DNA of 9,592 nucleotides, taken from assembly GCA_003158495.1 (NCBI GenBank), contig PMJT01000199.1:35474-45065 (forward strand). Reading direction: 5' to 3'. The stretch is from Chloroflexota bacterium. Lineage in GTDB: Bacteria > Chloroflexota > Limnocylindria > Limnocylindrales > CSP1-4. Under the pieces are notes generated by a model, which was not told where the DNA came from, ran no database searches, and saw only the letters and a program-made list of their open reading frames with translations. The position numbers and the translations under genes are program-made. Below, in pieces: positions 1 through 6,618 of the stretch; position 1 is the stretch's first letter, and every line of letters starts with the position of its first letter.

Positions 1-52
1 CCTCCTGCGCTGGCGCAGGAGGCAATCGGCGAGCACCCGGATGGGGCTCGCC
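1..52. repeat. two consecutive strong hairpins at the left edge
   Basis: Two perfect inverted repeats stand side by side. The first occupies 1-22: CCTCCTGCG pairs with CGCAGGAGG around CTGG. The second occupies 28-52: GGCGAGC pairs with GCTCGCC, and inside it, after one bulged A, CCC pairs with GGG around a GGAT tetraloop. Neither is followed by a T-run on either strand, so a classical intrinsic terminator is not clear. They may end a transcript from outside the window, or be the edge of a structured RNA. The pairing is seen directly; the role is unknown. Confidence 0.5.
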
Positions 53-167
53 TCAGGTAAGGAGCAGGCTGCTGTCGAAGCGGTTCCTGTTCATGGTGGG
101 TCGCAGTTTAGCCGGTTCGGCGCGAATCGGTAACCATCAATAGGACTACTCCACACGGAGGAACCGC

Positions 168-1256
168 ATGGCGAGCGAGCATCAGGGGCCCGAGCGGGTG
201 GAAACGGCCAAGGCCGTCGCTGCCTCCGCGATCGGCAAGGCTTCCACCTTGCGCCGGAAGATGCCACGCCTGATCCGCTCGAGATCGGATTCCCTGGCGA
301 TCGTGCCCGTGGGTCTCGTCCTGCTGGCGGCGATCACGGCCGTCACGCCACTCCGATCCGGACCCGCGGCTCTCGCTCTAGTCCTGGAGCCTCACCTGTA
401 CATTGTCGCGGCCGTCGTCCTTGCTCCGCTAGCGATCCTGGATCGAGCCCGCGCGCTCGGGTTTGCGCTGATGGCGATGCTCATCGTCGGCGGCTTCGTT
501 TTCGGCTCCGAGTGGATTTCGCTGCCCGGCGCAGCGGCGAGCCGGCACGACCTGTCCGTGATGAGTTGGAACGTCCAGTACGGGACGCGGACGCCGGCCG
601 ACCAGGCGGCCCAACTCGAAGGAGTCACGGCCGACATCGTCGATCTACAGGAAATAGAGCCAGATGCCGCGGCCGCCATCGAAACGGATCCGGTGATCGC
701 GGCGCACTATCCATACCGCGCAATGGCGCCGCGGATTGGACCGTGGGGACTTGCCGTTCTGAGCCGCTACCCGATATCGGGGGTGGACTCGACCAACGAC
801 CCGGCGTGCCTCGACCTGCGCGTCACGACACCACGCGGCGAGATTCACGTCATCGTCGCCCACCCCAACCACGCGGACATCACCACCGTTACGCGACTTC
901 GGGCGCCCATTGGCTACGACCCCTCCGCTCGAGACCGCGAGATCGCCGCCGTTCGGGTCCGGATCGACGCCGCGCTCCACGCCGGCGACCGGCTGCTGGT
1001 TCTCGGCGACTTCAACACCACTCCCTCCGAGGCCGAGTACTCCACGCTGTCGGCCGGGCTGCGCGACACCCACGTTCAGGTCGGCGAGGGCCCGGGCTGG
1101 ACATGGCGGCCGAGCCGGATGACTTTCCTGCCGTTCGGTCTACTTCGGATAGACCTGCAGCTGACCGGCGGTTCGATCTTCCCGGCCTCGACCTCGATCG
1201 ACTGCTCGTTGCCGGGCGACCATTGCCGCCTCTTTGGCAATTACGAAGTCGACTAA
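168..1256 (+). CDS. membrane-anchored endonuclease/exonuclease/phosphatase (EEP) family protein
   Basis: This 362-residue protein has a basic cytoplasmic N-terminus (residues 1-42), three predicted membrane segments (about 43-62, 75-92 and 96-113) and a C-terminal EEP-type hydrolase domain from about residue 128. Family motifs appear in order: SWNVQ (N135), DLQE (E162, metal ligand), LAVLSRYP (195-202), VAHPNH (230-235), LGDFN (D281, N283) and RIDLQ (D329). The terminal SDH motif is replaced by GDHC (D351, H352). Such enzymes cleave phosphodiester or phosphomonoester bonds with Mg2+; DNA, phospholipid and phosphoinositide substrates are all known in the family, so the substrate here cannot be named. 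Basic residues at the N-terminus and between segments 2 and 3 put the catalytic domain outside the cell. Cysteines 346 and 353 flank the catalytic Asp-His and could form a disulfide. The ATG is preceded by a strong SD (GGAGGA) five bases upstream. The gene stands alone, with 188 bases to the next start. Confidence 0.86.
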   Translation: MASEHQGPERVETAKAVAASAIGKASTLRRKMPRLIRSRSDSLAIVPVGLVLLAAITAVTPLRSGPAALALVLEPHLYIVAAVVLAPLAILDRARALGFALMAMLIVGGFVFGSEWISLPGAAASRHDLSVMSWNVQYGTRTPADQAAQLEGVTADIVDLQEIEPDAAAAIETDPVIAAHYPYRAMAPRIGPWGLAVLSRYPISGVDSTNDPACLDLRVTTPRGEIHVIVAHPNHADITTVTRLRAPIGYDPSARDREIAAVRVRIDAALHAGDRLLVLGDFNTTPSEAEYSTLSAGLRDTHVQVGEGPGWTWRPSRMTFLPFGLLRIDLQLTGGSIFPASTSIDCSLPGDHCRLFGNYEVD

Positions 1257-1265
1257 CCTCTGGTA

Positions 1266-1396
1266 TCAATTCGTTTCAATTCCACGGTCCGTCGAACTGA
1301 CTGGAGCCCGCGAACCCGGCGTCGCAAGTCGAAGTCAACCAATGGGCGGCCGCAAATAGCCGAGCCGGTACGCGCCGACCGAGTCACAATCACTCG
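1266..1396. promoter_or_regulatory. possible control region of the telA-like gene
   Basis: The gap between the EEP gene and the TelA gene holds an AT-rich island with the heptamer TCAATTC twice (1266-1272 and 1276-1282), a spacing of ten bases or about one helical turn. Further on, CGAGT and ACTCG (1380-1384 and 1392-1396) form a dyad around CACAATC, about 50 bases before the start codon. Phased repeats and dyads of this kind can be protein-binding sites, but no clear -35/-10 pair could be identified. Function is inferred from position only. Confidence 0.22.
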
Positions 1397-1431
1397 AGTC
1401 GGGCGCGTTTGGGGTCGTCCGGGCCGATGGC

Positions 1432-1438
1432 AAAGGAG
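1432..1438 (+). promoter_or_regulatory. Shine-Dalgarno deciding the TelA start
   Basis: AAAGGAG lies six bases before GTG 1445, ideal spacing. It argues against the in-frame TTG 1409 and ATG 1427, which would add 12 or 6 residues unlikely to be translated. Confidence 0.7.
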
Positions 1439-1444
1439 CACGAC

Positions 1445-2716
1445 GTGAGCGAGTCCCTCAACATCGACGACCTGCCCGCCACCGCGGAGGCCGGCTCGAG
1501 ACTTGCGGACGCGACGGCACCGACGACCCCGTTGGAAACGACGGCCCTGACCCTTACCCCGCCGGCGCCCGTAGCGATCGTCGCGGAAGAACAGGCCGCC
1601 GGCGCGGTCAAGCTCGATCCCGCGACCGAGGCGAAGCTCGACGCCATGGTGGAAGGCTATGTCGAAGGCCTCGCGCGGCTGGACCCGCACGATCCCGCGT
1701 TCGTCGCCAAAGTCAACGACATATCCAAGCTGGGCGAGGAGGACATCAAGGCCTCGGCCTCGGTCTCGTCGCGAATGCTGGACAAGCCGGTTGCGGCGAT
1801 GCAGAAGGGTGGCCTGACCGAGACCTCCACCGTCTCGCGCTCGCTGATCGACCTTCGCCGCCAGGTGCAGGACCTCGATCCGGCCCACCAGGGCGATCTC
1901 TTCTCGCCGCGCAAGCTCCTGGGAATCCTGCCCTTCGGCAACCGGCTGCGCGACTACTTCGGCAAGTACCAGTCCAGCCAGAGCCATATCAACGCCATCA
2001 TCCAGGCCCTCTATCACGGCCAGGACGAGCTCCAGGCCGACAACGCCGACATCGAGAAGGAGAAGGCGAACCTCTGGGCGATCATGGAGCGCCTGCGCCA
2101 GTACATCTACATGAGCCAGAAGCTCGATGCGGCACTGACGGCGAAGATCGCCGAGGTCGAGAAGACTGATCCGGAGCGAGCCCGGATCCTGCGCGAGGAC
2201 ATGCTCTTCTCCGTCCGGCAGAAGCTGCAGGACCTGATGACGCAGCTGGCAGTGAGCGTCCAGGGATACCTGGCCCTGGACGTGATCCGGAAGAACAACG
2301 TGGAGCTGATACGCGGCGTTGACCGGGCCACCACCACGACCGTCTCCGCGCTCCGGACGGCTGTCATCGTGGCCCAGGCTCTCTCGGACCAGAAGCTGGT
2401 GCTGGACCAGATCACAGCCCTCAACACCACGACCTCAAACTTGATCGAGAGCACGTCCGTCCTGCTGCGCCAGCAGTCCGGCGCGATCAACGAGCAGGCT
2501 GCGTCGTCGACGGTGGATATCGCCAAGCTCCAGGCCGCGTTCGACAACATCTACGCCACGATGGACGAGATCGACGGCTTCAAGCTCCAGGCCCTGGACA
2601 ACATGGCCAAGACGGTCGACGCGCTGTCTGTACAGGTCCAGAAGTCGCAGGGGTACATCGAGCGGGCCAGGGCTCACGACCTGATCGGCGACGGCGAGGG
2701 CGAGGCGCGGGGCTGA
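1445..2716 (+). CDS. telA: TelA-family protein (toxic anion / tellurite resistance family)
   Basis: This 423-residue soluble protein has a variable, acidic, Ala/Thr/Pro-rich N-terminus (about 1-55) and then a long helical TelA domain. The most diagnostic stretch is residues 152-220: a LFSPRKLLG segment, LPFGNRLRDYF, then a KYQSSQSHINAI helix, GQDELQADN, and an EKEKANLW...MERLRQY helix. Length (typical members about 350-430) and all-helical composition fit the family. TelA/KlaA proteins are linked to tellurite, colicin or antimicrobial tolerance, but the biochemical mechanism is unknown; 'tellurite resistance' is a family name, not a demonstrated role here. GTG 1445 is chosen because AAAGGAG (1432-1438) lies six bases upstream; the frame is open further upstream, to TTG 1409 and ATG 1427, but those starts would place this SD inside the gene. 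The C-terminus ends in a short acidic Gly/Glu tail. The next gene, 139 bases downstream, encodes an unrecognised soluble protein on the same strand. Confidence 0.92.
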   Translation: MSESLNIDDLPATAEAGSRLADATAPTTPLETTALTLTPPAPVAIVAEEQAAGAVKLDPATEAKLDAMVEGYVEGLARLDPHDPAFVAKVNDISKLGEEDIKASASVSSRMLDKPVAAMQKGGLTETSTVSRSLIDLRRQVQDLDPAHQGDLFSPRKLLGILPFGNRLRDYFGKYQSSQSHINAIIQALYHGQDELQADNADIEKEKANLWAIMERLRQYIYMSQKLDAALTAKIAEVEKTDPERARILREDMLFSVRQKLQDLMTQLAVSVQGYLALDVIRKNNVELIRGVDRATTTTVSALRTAVIVAQALSDQKLVLDQITALNTTTSNLIESTSVLLRQQSGAINEQAASSTVDIAKLQAAFDNIYATMDEIDGFKLQALDNMAKTVDALSVQVQKSQGYIERARAHDLIGDGEGEARG

Positions 2717-2736
2717 GTGGCGCACGGCTGAGTGGC
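2711..2736 (+). repeat. short tandem duplication spanning the TelA stop codon
   Basis: GGCTGAGTGGC occurs at 2711-2721 and again at 2726-2736, a 15-base period. The TGA in the first copy is the TelA stop codon (2714-2716). This looks like a small slippage duplication at the gene end. The rest of the 139-base gap is very GC-rich with a run of seven G (2792-2798) and no T-run terminator. Confidence 0.5.
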
Positions 2737-2807
2737 CGGGCGCGGCCCGCCCGCACGCCGGCTCGTGGCGTCCGTGATTCCGCCGGGCCGCGGGGGGGCG
2801 GCCGGTG

Positions 2808-2813
2808 TAAGGT
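2808..2813 (+). promoter_or_regulatory. weak -10-like hexamer before the 176-residue gene
   Basis: TAAGGT, preceded by GTG, lies about 42 bases upstream of the start codon. No recognisable -35 is present in the GC-rich sequence before it. If real, the 176-residue gene could be transcribed apart from telA as well as by read-through. Low confidence. Confidence 0.2.
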
Positions 2814-2855
2814 TCGGGGCGTTCGCACAGGCGATCGCACCCACAGAGAGGACCC

Positions 2856-3386
2856 ATGCCTGAGATCTCGCCGATCTACACAGAGCTGCGCGACGTCCTT
2901 GTTGCGACGACCGCCGACAGCGAGGCGATGGAGCCGACGGACGAACTGCCGCACGTCTACGGTGTCGTTGTGGATATCGGGTTCCAGTTGGCCTTAACGG
3001 TCGCCGTCTTCTCCGACGGACGCGTGATCGCCTGCGACGGCAACGGTGGCGGATTCAACGACCTCGGCCAGGCCGCGGAGGCGATGGTTTTCGGCCAACT
3101 GATCCTTCGCACCGCCGAGACGAACCTGGAGTTGTTCTCGCCCGTTCATGAGACGCCTCTGCCGGCCTTCGGGCGGGTTCGCTTCACCGTGCTGACGCAT
3201 GAGGGCATTCGTGGCGCCGAGCTGGACGGCCCGCCGCTCCTCAAGGGCCAGAGCCCGCTCTCGCATGCCTTCACGGCGGTCATGGGGATCATGGAGCGGG
3301 CTCGGCAGATGGTTCCTCAGCCGGACAGGAACGAGGGCGAGGCCGAGGTCGGTGCCGAGGGCGACACGGCGAAGCCGGTCAACTGA
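2856..3386 (+). CDS. hypothetical protein, downstream neighbour of TelA
   Basis: I do not recognise this 176-residue protein. It has no signal peptide, no membrane segment and only one cysteine (C60), so it is probably a soluble cytoplasmic protein. Residues 33-65 read as alternating beta strands around a VAVFSDGRVIACDGNGGG segment, followed by a helix (about 70-90, DLGQAAEAMVFGQLI), another strand pair (107-124, RVRFTVLTHEGIRGAEL) and a helix (135-152). This strand-helix-strand plan resembles small sensory or dimerisation folds in general, but I cannot assign it to a family. The last 22 residues are a Glu/Gly-rich, probably disordered tail. The start ATG has an upstream GAGAGGA SD, and codon use matches the neighbours, so the gene looks real. 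Being on the same strand just after telA suggests, but does not prove, a shared role. Confidence 0.8.
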   Translation: MPEISPIYTELRDVLVATTADSEAMEPTDELPHVYGVVVDIGFQLALTVAVFSDGRVIACDGNGGGFNDLGQAAEAMVFGQLILRTAETNLELFSPVHETPLPAFGRVRFTVLTHEGIRGAELDGPPLLKGQSPLSHAFTAVMGIMERARQMVPQPDRNEGEAEVGAEGDTAKPVN

Positions 3387-3798
3387 CCTCGGGGTCGCGT
3401 CGGGGCGATGGAGCCACGGCCACCACAAAGCGTGCGGTCACCAGGCGGCAAAGGCCTCGAGAAAGTTGGCTCCGGCGCGCGGGAGCCGGACGCCTACTGA
3501 ATTCGGGGCCATTCTTCGGTGAGATCGCGCTCCCCCGCCTTGCCCGCTCGCGGGAATGGCTGGCAGACGCTCTCCTGGAATGCGCGATCTGCCACCAAAT
3601 TGTCCCGCGTCTGTCCCCGACCCAACGCCATTGTGCCGGTTGCCGAAAGGCTCGGAAGCGCAGACAGAACCGTGAGGCGGCGGCGCGCCGAAGGCGACCT
3701 GCGACCCCATAGGCGGCGGTGAAAGCGGCCCCAGAACGAGGAAGATCGCGCCAAGCGCGACATGACCATGCATTTGAACTCCATTGGCTCGGCTTGAG
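3387..3798. other. convergent intergenic region, no supported gene
   Basis: 412 bases separate the plus-strand 176-residue gene from the end of the minus-strand permease gene. Open frames here lack SD sequences and have Arg/Pro-rich antisense-like compositions, so none is called. A GC-rich stem is present at 3468-3487 (GGCTCC with GGAGCC around eight bases), and a CCCGC/GCGGG stem near 3543-3554. The stretch around 3531-3575 has the look of a dispersed intergenic repeat, which cannot be tested from one copy. Confidence 0.5.
3734..3760 (-). terminator. candidate terminator of the marR-ABC operon
   Basis: On the minus strand, TCGCGC pairs perfectly with GCGCGA around a three-base loop (3746-3760) and is followed by TCTTCCTCGTTC, a T-rich but interrupted tract. 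It lies about 40 bases past the permease stop, where an operon terminator is expected. The interrupted T-tract keeps confidence low. Confidence 0.38.
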
Positions 3799-4638
3799 TC
3801 AGCCGGCGATTTCGGCGCGGTCCGCGAAGAAGGCCGCAACGACAAGGGCTCCGATGAGCCACACGGCGACGAACAAGGCGGCCTGATCGGCCGGCAAAGC
3901 ATTGCCCGTCGCACTGAACAGGCCGCCGCCGCCTGCGCCGGTCGTGGTCGCGGGCGTCGTCACCAAGGAAGCGTTCGCGACACTGAATGGCAGGTACTTC
4001 ACCACGTCGGGCAGAAAGAGAGTGGCGAAACCCTCGCCGAAGTAGAAGGCGATGCCGACGCCGATTCCGGCCAGCTGGCTGCGGGCCAGAGTGGCAATAG
4101 CGAAGCCCAGTGCACCTTCTTCAACAACAGCGAACCAGCCTTTGATCAGGCGAAGCGGCAAGTCGTTGAGCGTCGATGAATCGCTGAGCCCGGCCGTGGA
4201 AACGTTGGCCAGGTGCGCGCCCACGATCGCGGCGATCACCCCAACACCGAACGTCAGCAGGATGCCAAACGCGATCATCACCGAAACAGAGGCAAACGAG
4301 ATCAGCGTGTAACGAATGCGGCTCTCGCCACGTGCCACCGCAGACTTCAAGGTTCCCCAACCCCACTCGGAGCCAGCGATAGCGGCGCCATAGAGCAGCG
4401 CCATCAGGCCGCCCAGACCCGTGACGAATTGCAGGATTCTGTCGTACGCGCCTGGGAACGTAACCAGAATCTTGGGGTCCACGGCCGAGGCGCCACCTCC
4501 GCCGCGCGCGGTTCGGGCGTTCACGCCGGCTCCCACCGCGATGATGATTAGCGCAAGCAGGCCGATGAGAACGCCGACGGTGACCCAGGTCGCGGGTCGT
4601 CGGACCAGCTTTCGCAGGCCGGAGAAGAAGAGCCTCAC
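3799..4638 (-). CDS. ABC-2 type transporter permease
   Basis: This 279-residue integral membrane protein is the last gene of the operon. It starts with a short basic cytoplasmic segment (residues 1-16) and a membrane helix (about 18-38), then a Gly/Ala-rich loop, a second helix (about 68-89), and the segment SEWGWGTLK (90-98), which matches the conserved E-W-GTL motif of ABC-2 permeases at the second helix-cytoplasm border. Further helices lie near 110-140, 165-188, 190-212 and 250-273, giving the usual six. A Gly/Thr/Ala loop (225-242) precedes the last helix. With the adjacent ATPase it should form a homodimeric or paired exporter; the substrate may be a drug, peptide antibiotic or lipid-linked compound, but is not visible. 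The GTG start overlaps the ATPase stop as GTGA (4638-4635), so translation is probably coupled. Confidence 0.88.
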   Translation of the reverse strand: MRLFFSGLRKLVRRPATWVTVGVLIGLLALIIIAVGAGVNARTARGGGGASAVDPKILVTFPGAYDRILQFVTGLGGLMALLYGAAIAGSEWGWGTLKSAVARGESRIRYTLISFASVSVMIAFGILLTFGVGVIAAIVGAHLANVSTAGLSDSSTLNDLPLRLIKGWFAVVEEGALGFAIATLARSQLAGIGVGIAFYFGEGFATLFLPDVVKYLPFSVANASLVTTPATTTGAGGGGLFSATGNALPADQAALFVAVWLIGALVVAAFFADRAEIAG

Positions 4639-5612
4639 GCTGCGGTTCCCTTTCCTGACAGGCCCACGAACGAACCCTCGCCCTCGGCCTTACCGCCTGT
4701 TAGTTCAAGGAAGAGCATCTCGAGGTCTGTCCCGGACTCCATGCCGGAAACGAAGATGCTCGCGGCGGCGAGTTTCTGGCTGATCGCCTCAGATTTGTCC
4801 GGATCTATTCGGACGGAAAGCCAACCTTCGTCGCGGTCGCTCTCGGTCAGTCGCTCCGCCGGGAATTCGGCGCCTAGAGTCGAGATGGCCGCGTCCACCT
4901 TGTCAGGCTGGACCCTAATCTTGACCACGCCCTGCAGGGCCAGGAGTTCCTTGAGCGGTCCCTCCCGAACCAGCTTGCCCGACGCGACGATGCCGACGAC
5001 ATCGGCCATGACCTGAATTTCGGCCAGGAGATGGCTGGACACGAAGACCGTCTTGCCGCTTGCGGCGAGCGCCTTCAGCGTGTCACGCATAGCCACTATG
5101 CCCGCCGGGTCCAAGCCATTGGCCGGCTCGTCGAGCAGAAGCAGATCCGGGTCGCTCAAGAGCGCCGCGGCAATTCCCAGTCGCTGCTTCATGCCCAGGG
5201 AGTAACCCTGAACCTTGTCGTTGGCGCGGTCGGTTAGGCCGGCTAGGTCCAGCACCTCATCGATGCGCTTAGCAGGCACGGGCGCGCCCGACGCTGCCAG
5301 TTCGCGCAGGTTGGATCTGGCGGAGAGATACGGATAGAACGACGGCGACTCCACCAACGCGCCAACCCGGAAGAGGCGGTGTCGATCGCCGCGCTTGAAC
5401 GGCTGACCGAGAATCTCGACCTTTCCGCCGTCGGGGTGAATGAGTCCGGTCAGGACCCGCATCGTCGTAGTCTTACCCGCTCCGTTGGGACCGAGAAAGC
5501 CGTATACGACGCCCGCCGGCACGGAAAGGTCTAGCCCATCGAGGGCATGCCGCGAGCCGTAGTTCTTGCGCAAACCGTGGGTCGCGAGAGCGATGCCGCC
5601 GTTGCCGGTCAT
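4635..5612 (-). CDS. ABC transporter ATP-binding protein, BcrA/NatA-like
   Basis: This 325-residue ATPase has a complete nucleotide-binding domain: Walker A GPNGAGKT (41-48), a Q-loop region VESPSFYPYLS (87-97) in which Glu stands at the usual Gln position as in bacitracin-exporter-type ATPases, signature YSLGMKQR (137-144), Walker B LLLLDEP (157-163) and switch His H194 in SSHLL. The C-terminal ~100 residues form the extra domain typical of drug and peptide exporters, including residues 228-300 with an IRVQPDKV strand. It powers the permease encoded downstream. The frame is open upstream to 5855 but that part is the antisense-like shadow of the marR gene; ATG 5612 overlaps the MarR stop as ATGA, the obvious coupled start. 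BcrA-type systems often confer tolerance to cell-wall-active peptides; that substrate class is inference here. Confidence 0.95.
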   Translation of the reverse strand: MTGNGGIALATHGLRKNYGSRHALDGLDLSVPAGVVYGFLGPNGAGKTTTMRVLTGLIHPDGGKVEILGQPFKRGDRHRLFRVGALVESPSFYPYLSARSNLRELAASGAPVPAKRIDEVLDLAGLTDRANDKVQGYSLGMKQRLGIAAALLSDPDLLLLDEPANGLDPAGIVAMRDTLKALAASGKTVFVSSHLLAEIQVMADVVGIVASGKLVREGPLKELLALQGVVKIRVQPDKVDAAISTLGAEFPAERLTESDRDEGWLSVRIDPDKSEAISQKLAAASIFVSGMESGTDLEMLFLELTGGKAEGEGSFVGLSGKGTAA

Positions 5613-6142
5613 GCCGCCCCTCCCGCGTCCTTCGTCGGCAATACCTGAGTGGTTCCGGCCATCAACTGCGAGTCTCCTTCTGCCGATTCGGTCGACTGTG
5701 CCGTGGCCGCAATACGCTCGGCCATAATTGAGATCAAGTGGTTGAGTTGGGTTCGTTCGCTCGTTGTTAGGACCGACAGCAACGCTCGAAATCGTTCGCG
5801 GCGCGCGCCCGTAACCTCGGCCAGCAATCGCGAGCCGCCATCGCTGAGCCGGCATTCGACCACTCGACGATCGTCAGCTCGATGGCTCCGGTCCGCGAAG
5901 CCGCGGCGTTCCAACCGATCGACGATCTCGGAGGCCGTAGCGTCCGAAACGCCGAGCATGTCCGCGAGCTGGCCGATGGACACGGGACCGGATTCGGCGA
6001 GCACGAATAGCAGCCGCAACTGGCCGAACGTGAGCTCGTGTTGGACCCACCGCGGCGGTCCCTTCCGAGCGTGCTGAAACAGTGCCTGGAGGTGGCCCAC
6101 GACCTCGTCGAGGCCTACCGGCTCGCCCGATGTTTCGTCCAT
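5609..6142 (-). CDS. MarR-family transcriptional regulator
   Basis: This 177-residue protein carries a MarR winged helix-turn-helix: helix before LTFGQLRLLFVLAE (38-50), the HTH SIGQLADMLGVSDATASEIVDRLERRG (55-81) and the wing with the family signature HRADDRR (88-94), followed by a long C-terminal dimerisation helix (about 105-150) and a Ser/Thr/Ala tail. MarR dimers usually repress until a small phenolic or lipophilic ligand, or oxidation, releases them. It is the first gene of a minus-strand operon with an ABC ATPase and permease, so it most likely represses its own operon and responds to a transported compound. There is one cysteine only (C97, in the wing), so classical disulfide sensing within a subunit is excluded. 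No SD precedes the ATG, and a -10-like TAAGTT stands six bases upstream, suggesting a leaderless transcript. Confidence 0.93.
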   Translation of the reverse strand: MDETSGEPVGLDEVVGHLQALFQHARKGPPRWVQHELTFGQLRLLFVLAESGPVSIGQLADMLGVSDATASEIVDRLERRGFADRSHRADDRRVVECRLSDGGSRLLAEVTGARRERFRALLSVLTTSERTQLNHLISIMAERIAATAQSTESAEGDSQLMAGTTQVLPTKDAGGAA

Positions 6143-6618
6143 GCCATTAACTTACGGGAGACGCCTTAAGACATCCTGAATTTGTCGAGGGGAGTGTCCA
6201 CCGAAATGCAGCGACGCCGATTCACCCCGGCCAATACGCACCGGCGGTCGGAACCTCGCCCCGCTCGTTCAACAACTTTCCGCGCCTGAGCAGATTGTCG
6301 TCGCGGCAGACAGGGGAACAGTCCATGTCGGATCGTCGTGCCGAGCAGGATCTCAACGGCGCTGGCCAATCCAACTTGGCAATCGTGGGTTTGGCGCGCA
6401 CGCAGTCTGCCCCGGCGGTTTGCTCACCGGAAGGAAGATCCTACCGACTTGACCCGCCTCAGTGATAGGGCGCGTCAACGGGCACGCGTTCGTACCAGAA
6501 CTACACCACCGTGCGCCGCGTGATCGAGCTGCCGGTGGGGCGGCAACGGAGGGAGCTCGTGCCGGCATGAGCCTCGCTCCGGTCCCATACCTTCCGGCTA
6601 GGTCGTCGATCTACTAGC
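6143..6618. other. 476-base gap between marR and the isochorismatase gene, no convincing gene
   Basis: Open frames here are short. One, ATG 6325 to TGA 6463 on the plus strand (46 codons), has a fair upstream AGGGGA but an unremarkable sequence. Another plus-strand frame running 6469-6570 has no start but ends in a protein-like peptide (YQNYTTVRRVIELPVGRQR) before TGA, possibly a gene remnant. A stem of CGAGCT and AGCTCG (6525-6530 with 6554-6559), enclosing GCCG/CGGC, lies downstream of the isochorismatase gene and might help end its transcript, though no T-run follows. Confidence 0.45.
6149..6154 (-). promoter_or_regulatory. candidate -10 box giving a leaderless marR mRNA
   Basis: TAAGTT on the minus strand ends six bases before the A of the marR ATG (6142), so transcription would begin at or next to the start codon. 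No SD is present in that gap. The -35 region is poor, with no TTGACA-like hexamer at 16-18 bases. A four-base dyad CTTA/TAAG (6151-6154 with 6166-6169) overlaps this box and could be part of a MarR operator, but is too short to call. Confidence 0.33.

Noticed and set aside
512..1300. long plus-strand open frame overlapping the EEP gene
   Set aside because: Arg/Pro-rich out-of-frame shadow of a clear EEP gene, with no motif and no SD.
1253..2017. 254-residue minus-strand frame opposite the TelA gene
   Set aside because: Antisense to the N-terminal half of a confident TelA gene; GC-rich coding DNA commonly opens such frames.
3468..3560. tRNA or attachment-site-like sequence, including a GGCTCC/GGAGCC stem and an SRTPTEF-like translation often seen antisense to tRNAs
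   Set aside because: No complete cloverleaf could be drawn on either strand; the T-arm pairing fails and no integrase gene is present.
3494..3914. minus-strand frames downstream of and overlapping the permease end
   Set aside because: Ser/Arg/Pro-rich, no SD, overlap the permease's C-terminal membrane helix in another frame.
5613..5855. upstream extension of the ABC ATPase
   Set aside because: It lies wholly within the marR gene in another frame, has low protein-like character, and the ATGA-coupled start at 5612 gives the normal family N-terminus.
6440..6520. tRNA-like sequence on the minus strand with a TAGTTC...GAAC D-arm-like stem
   Set aside because: The D-arm-like stem is good but the anticodon loop would have eight bases without the usual T before the anticodon, no T-arm forms, and the acceptor ends do not pair.
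6353..6568. 71-codon minus-strand frame in the marR/isochorismatase gap
   Set aside because: A loose SD-like GGAGCGAGG precedes it, but the composition is Pro/Ala/Arg-rich and no motif is visible; the evidence is too weak to call a gene.
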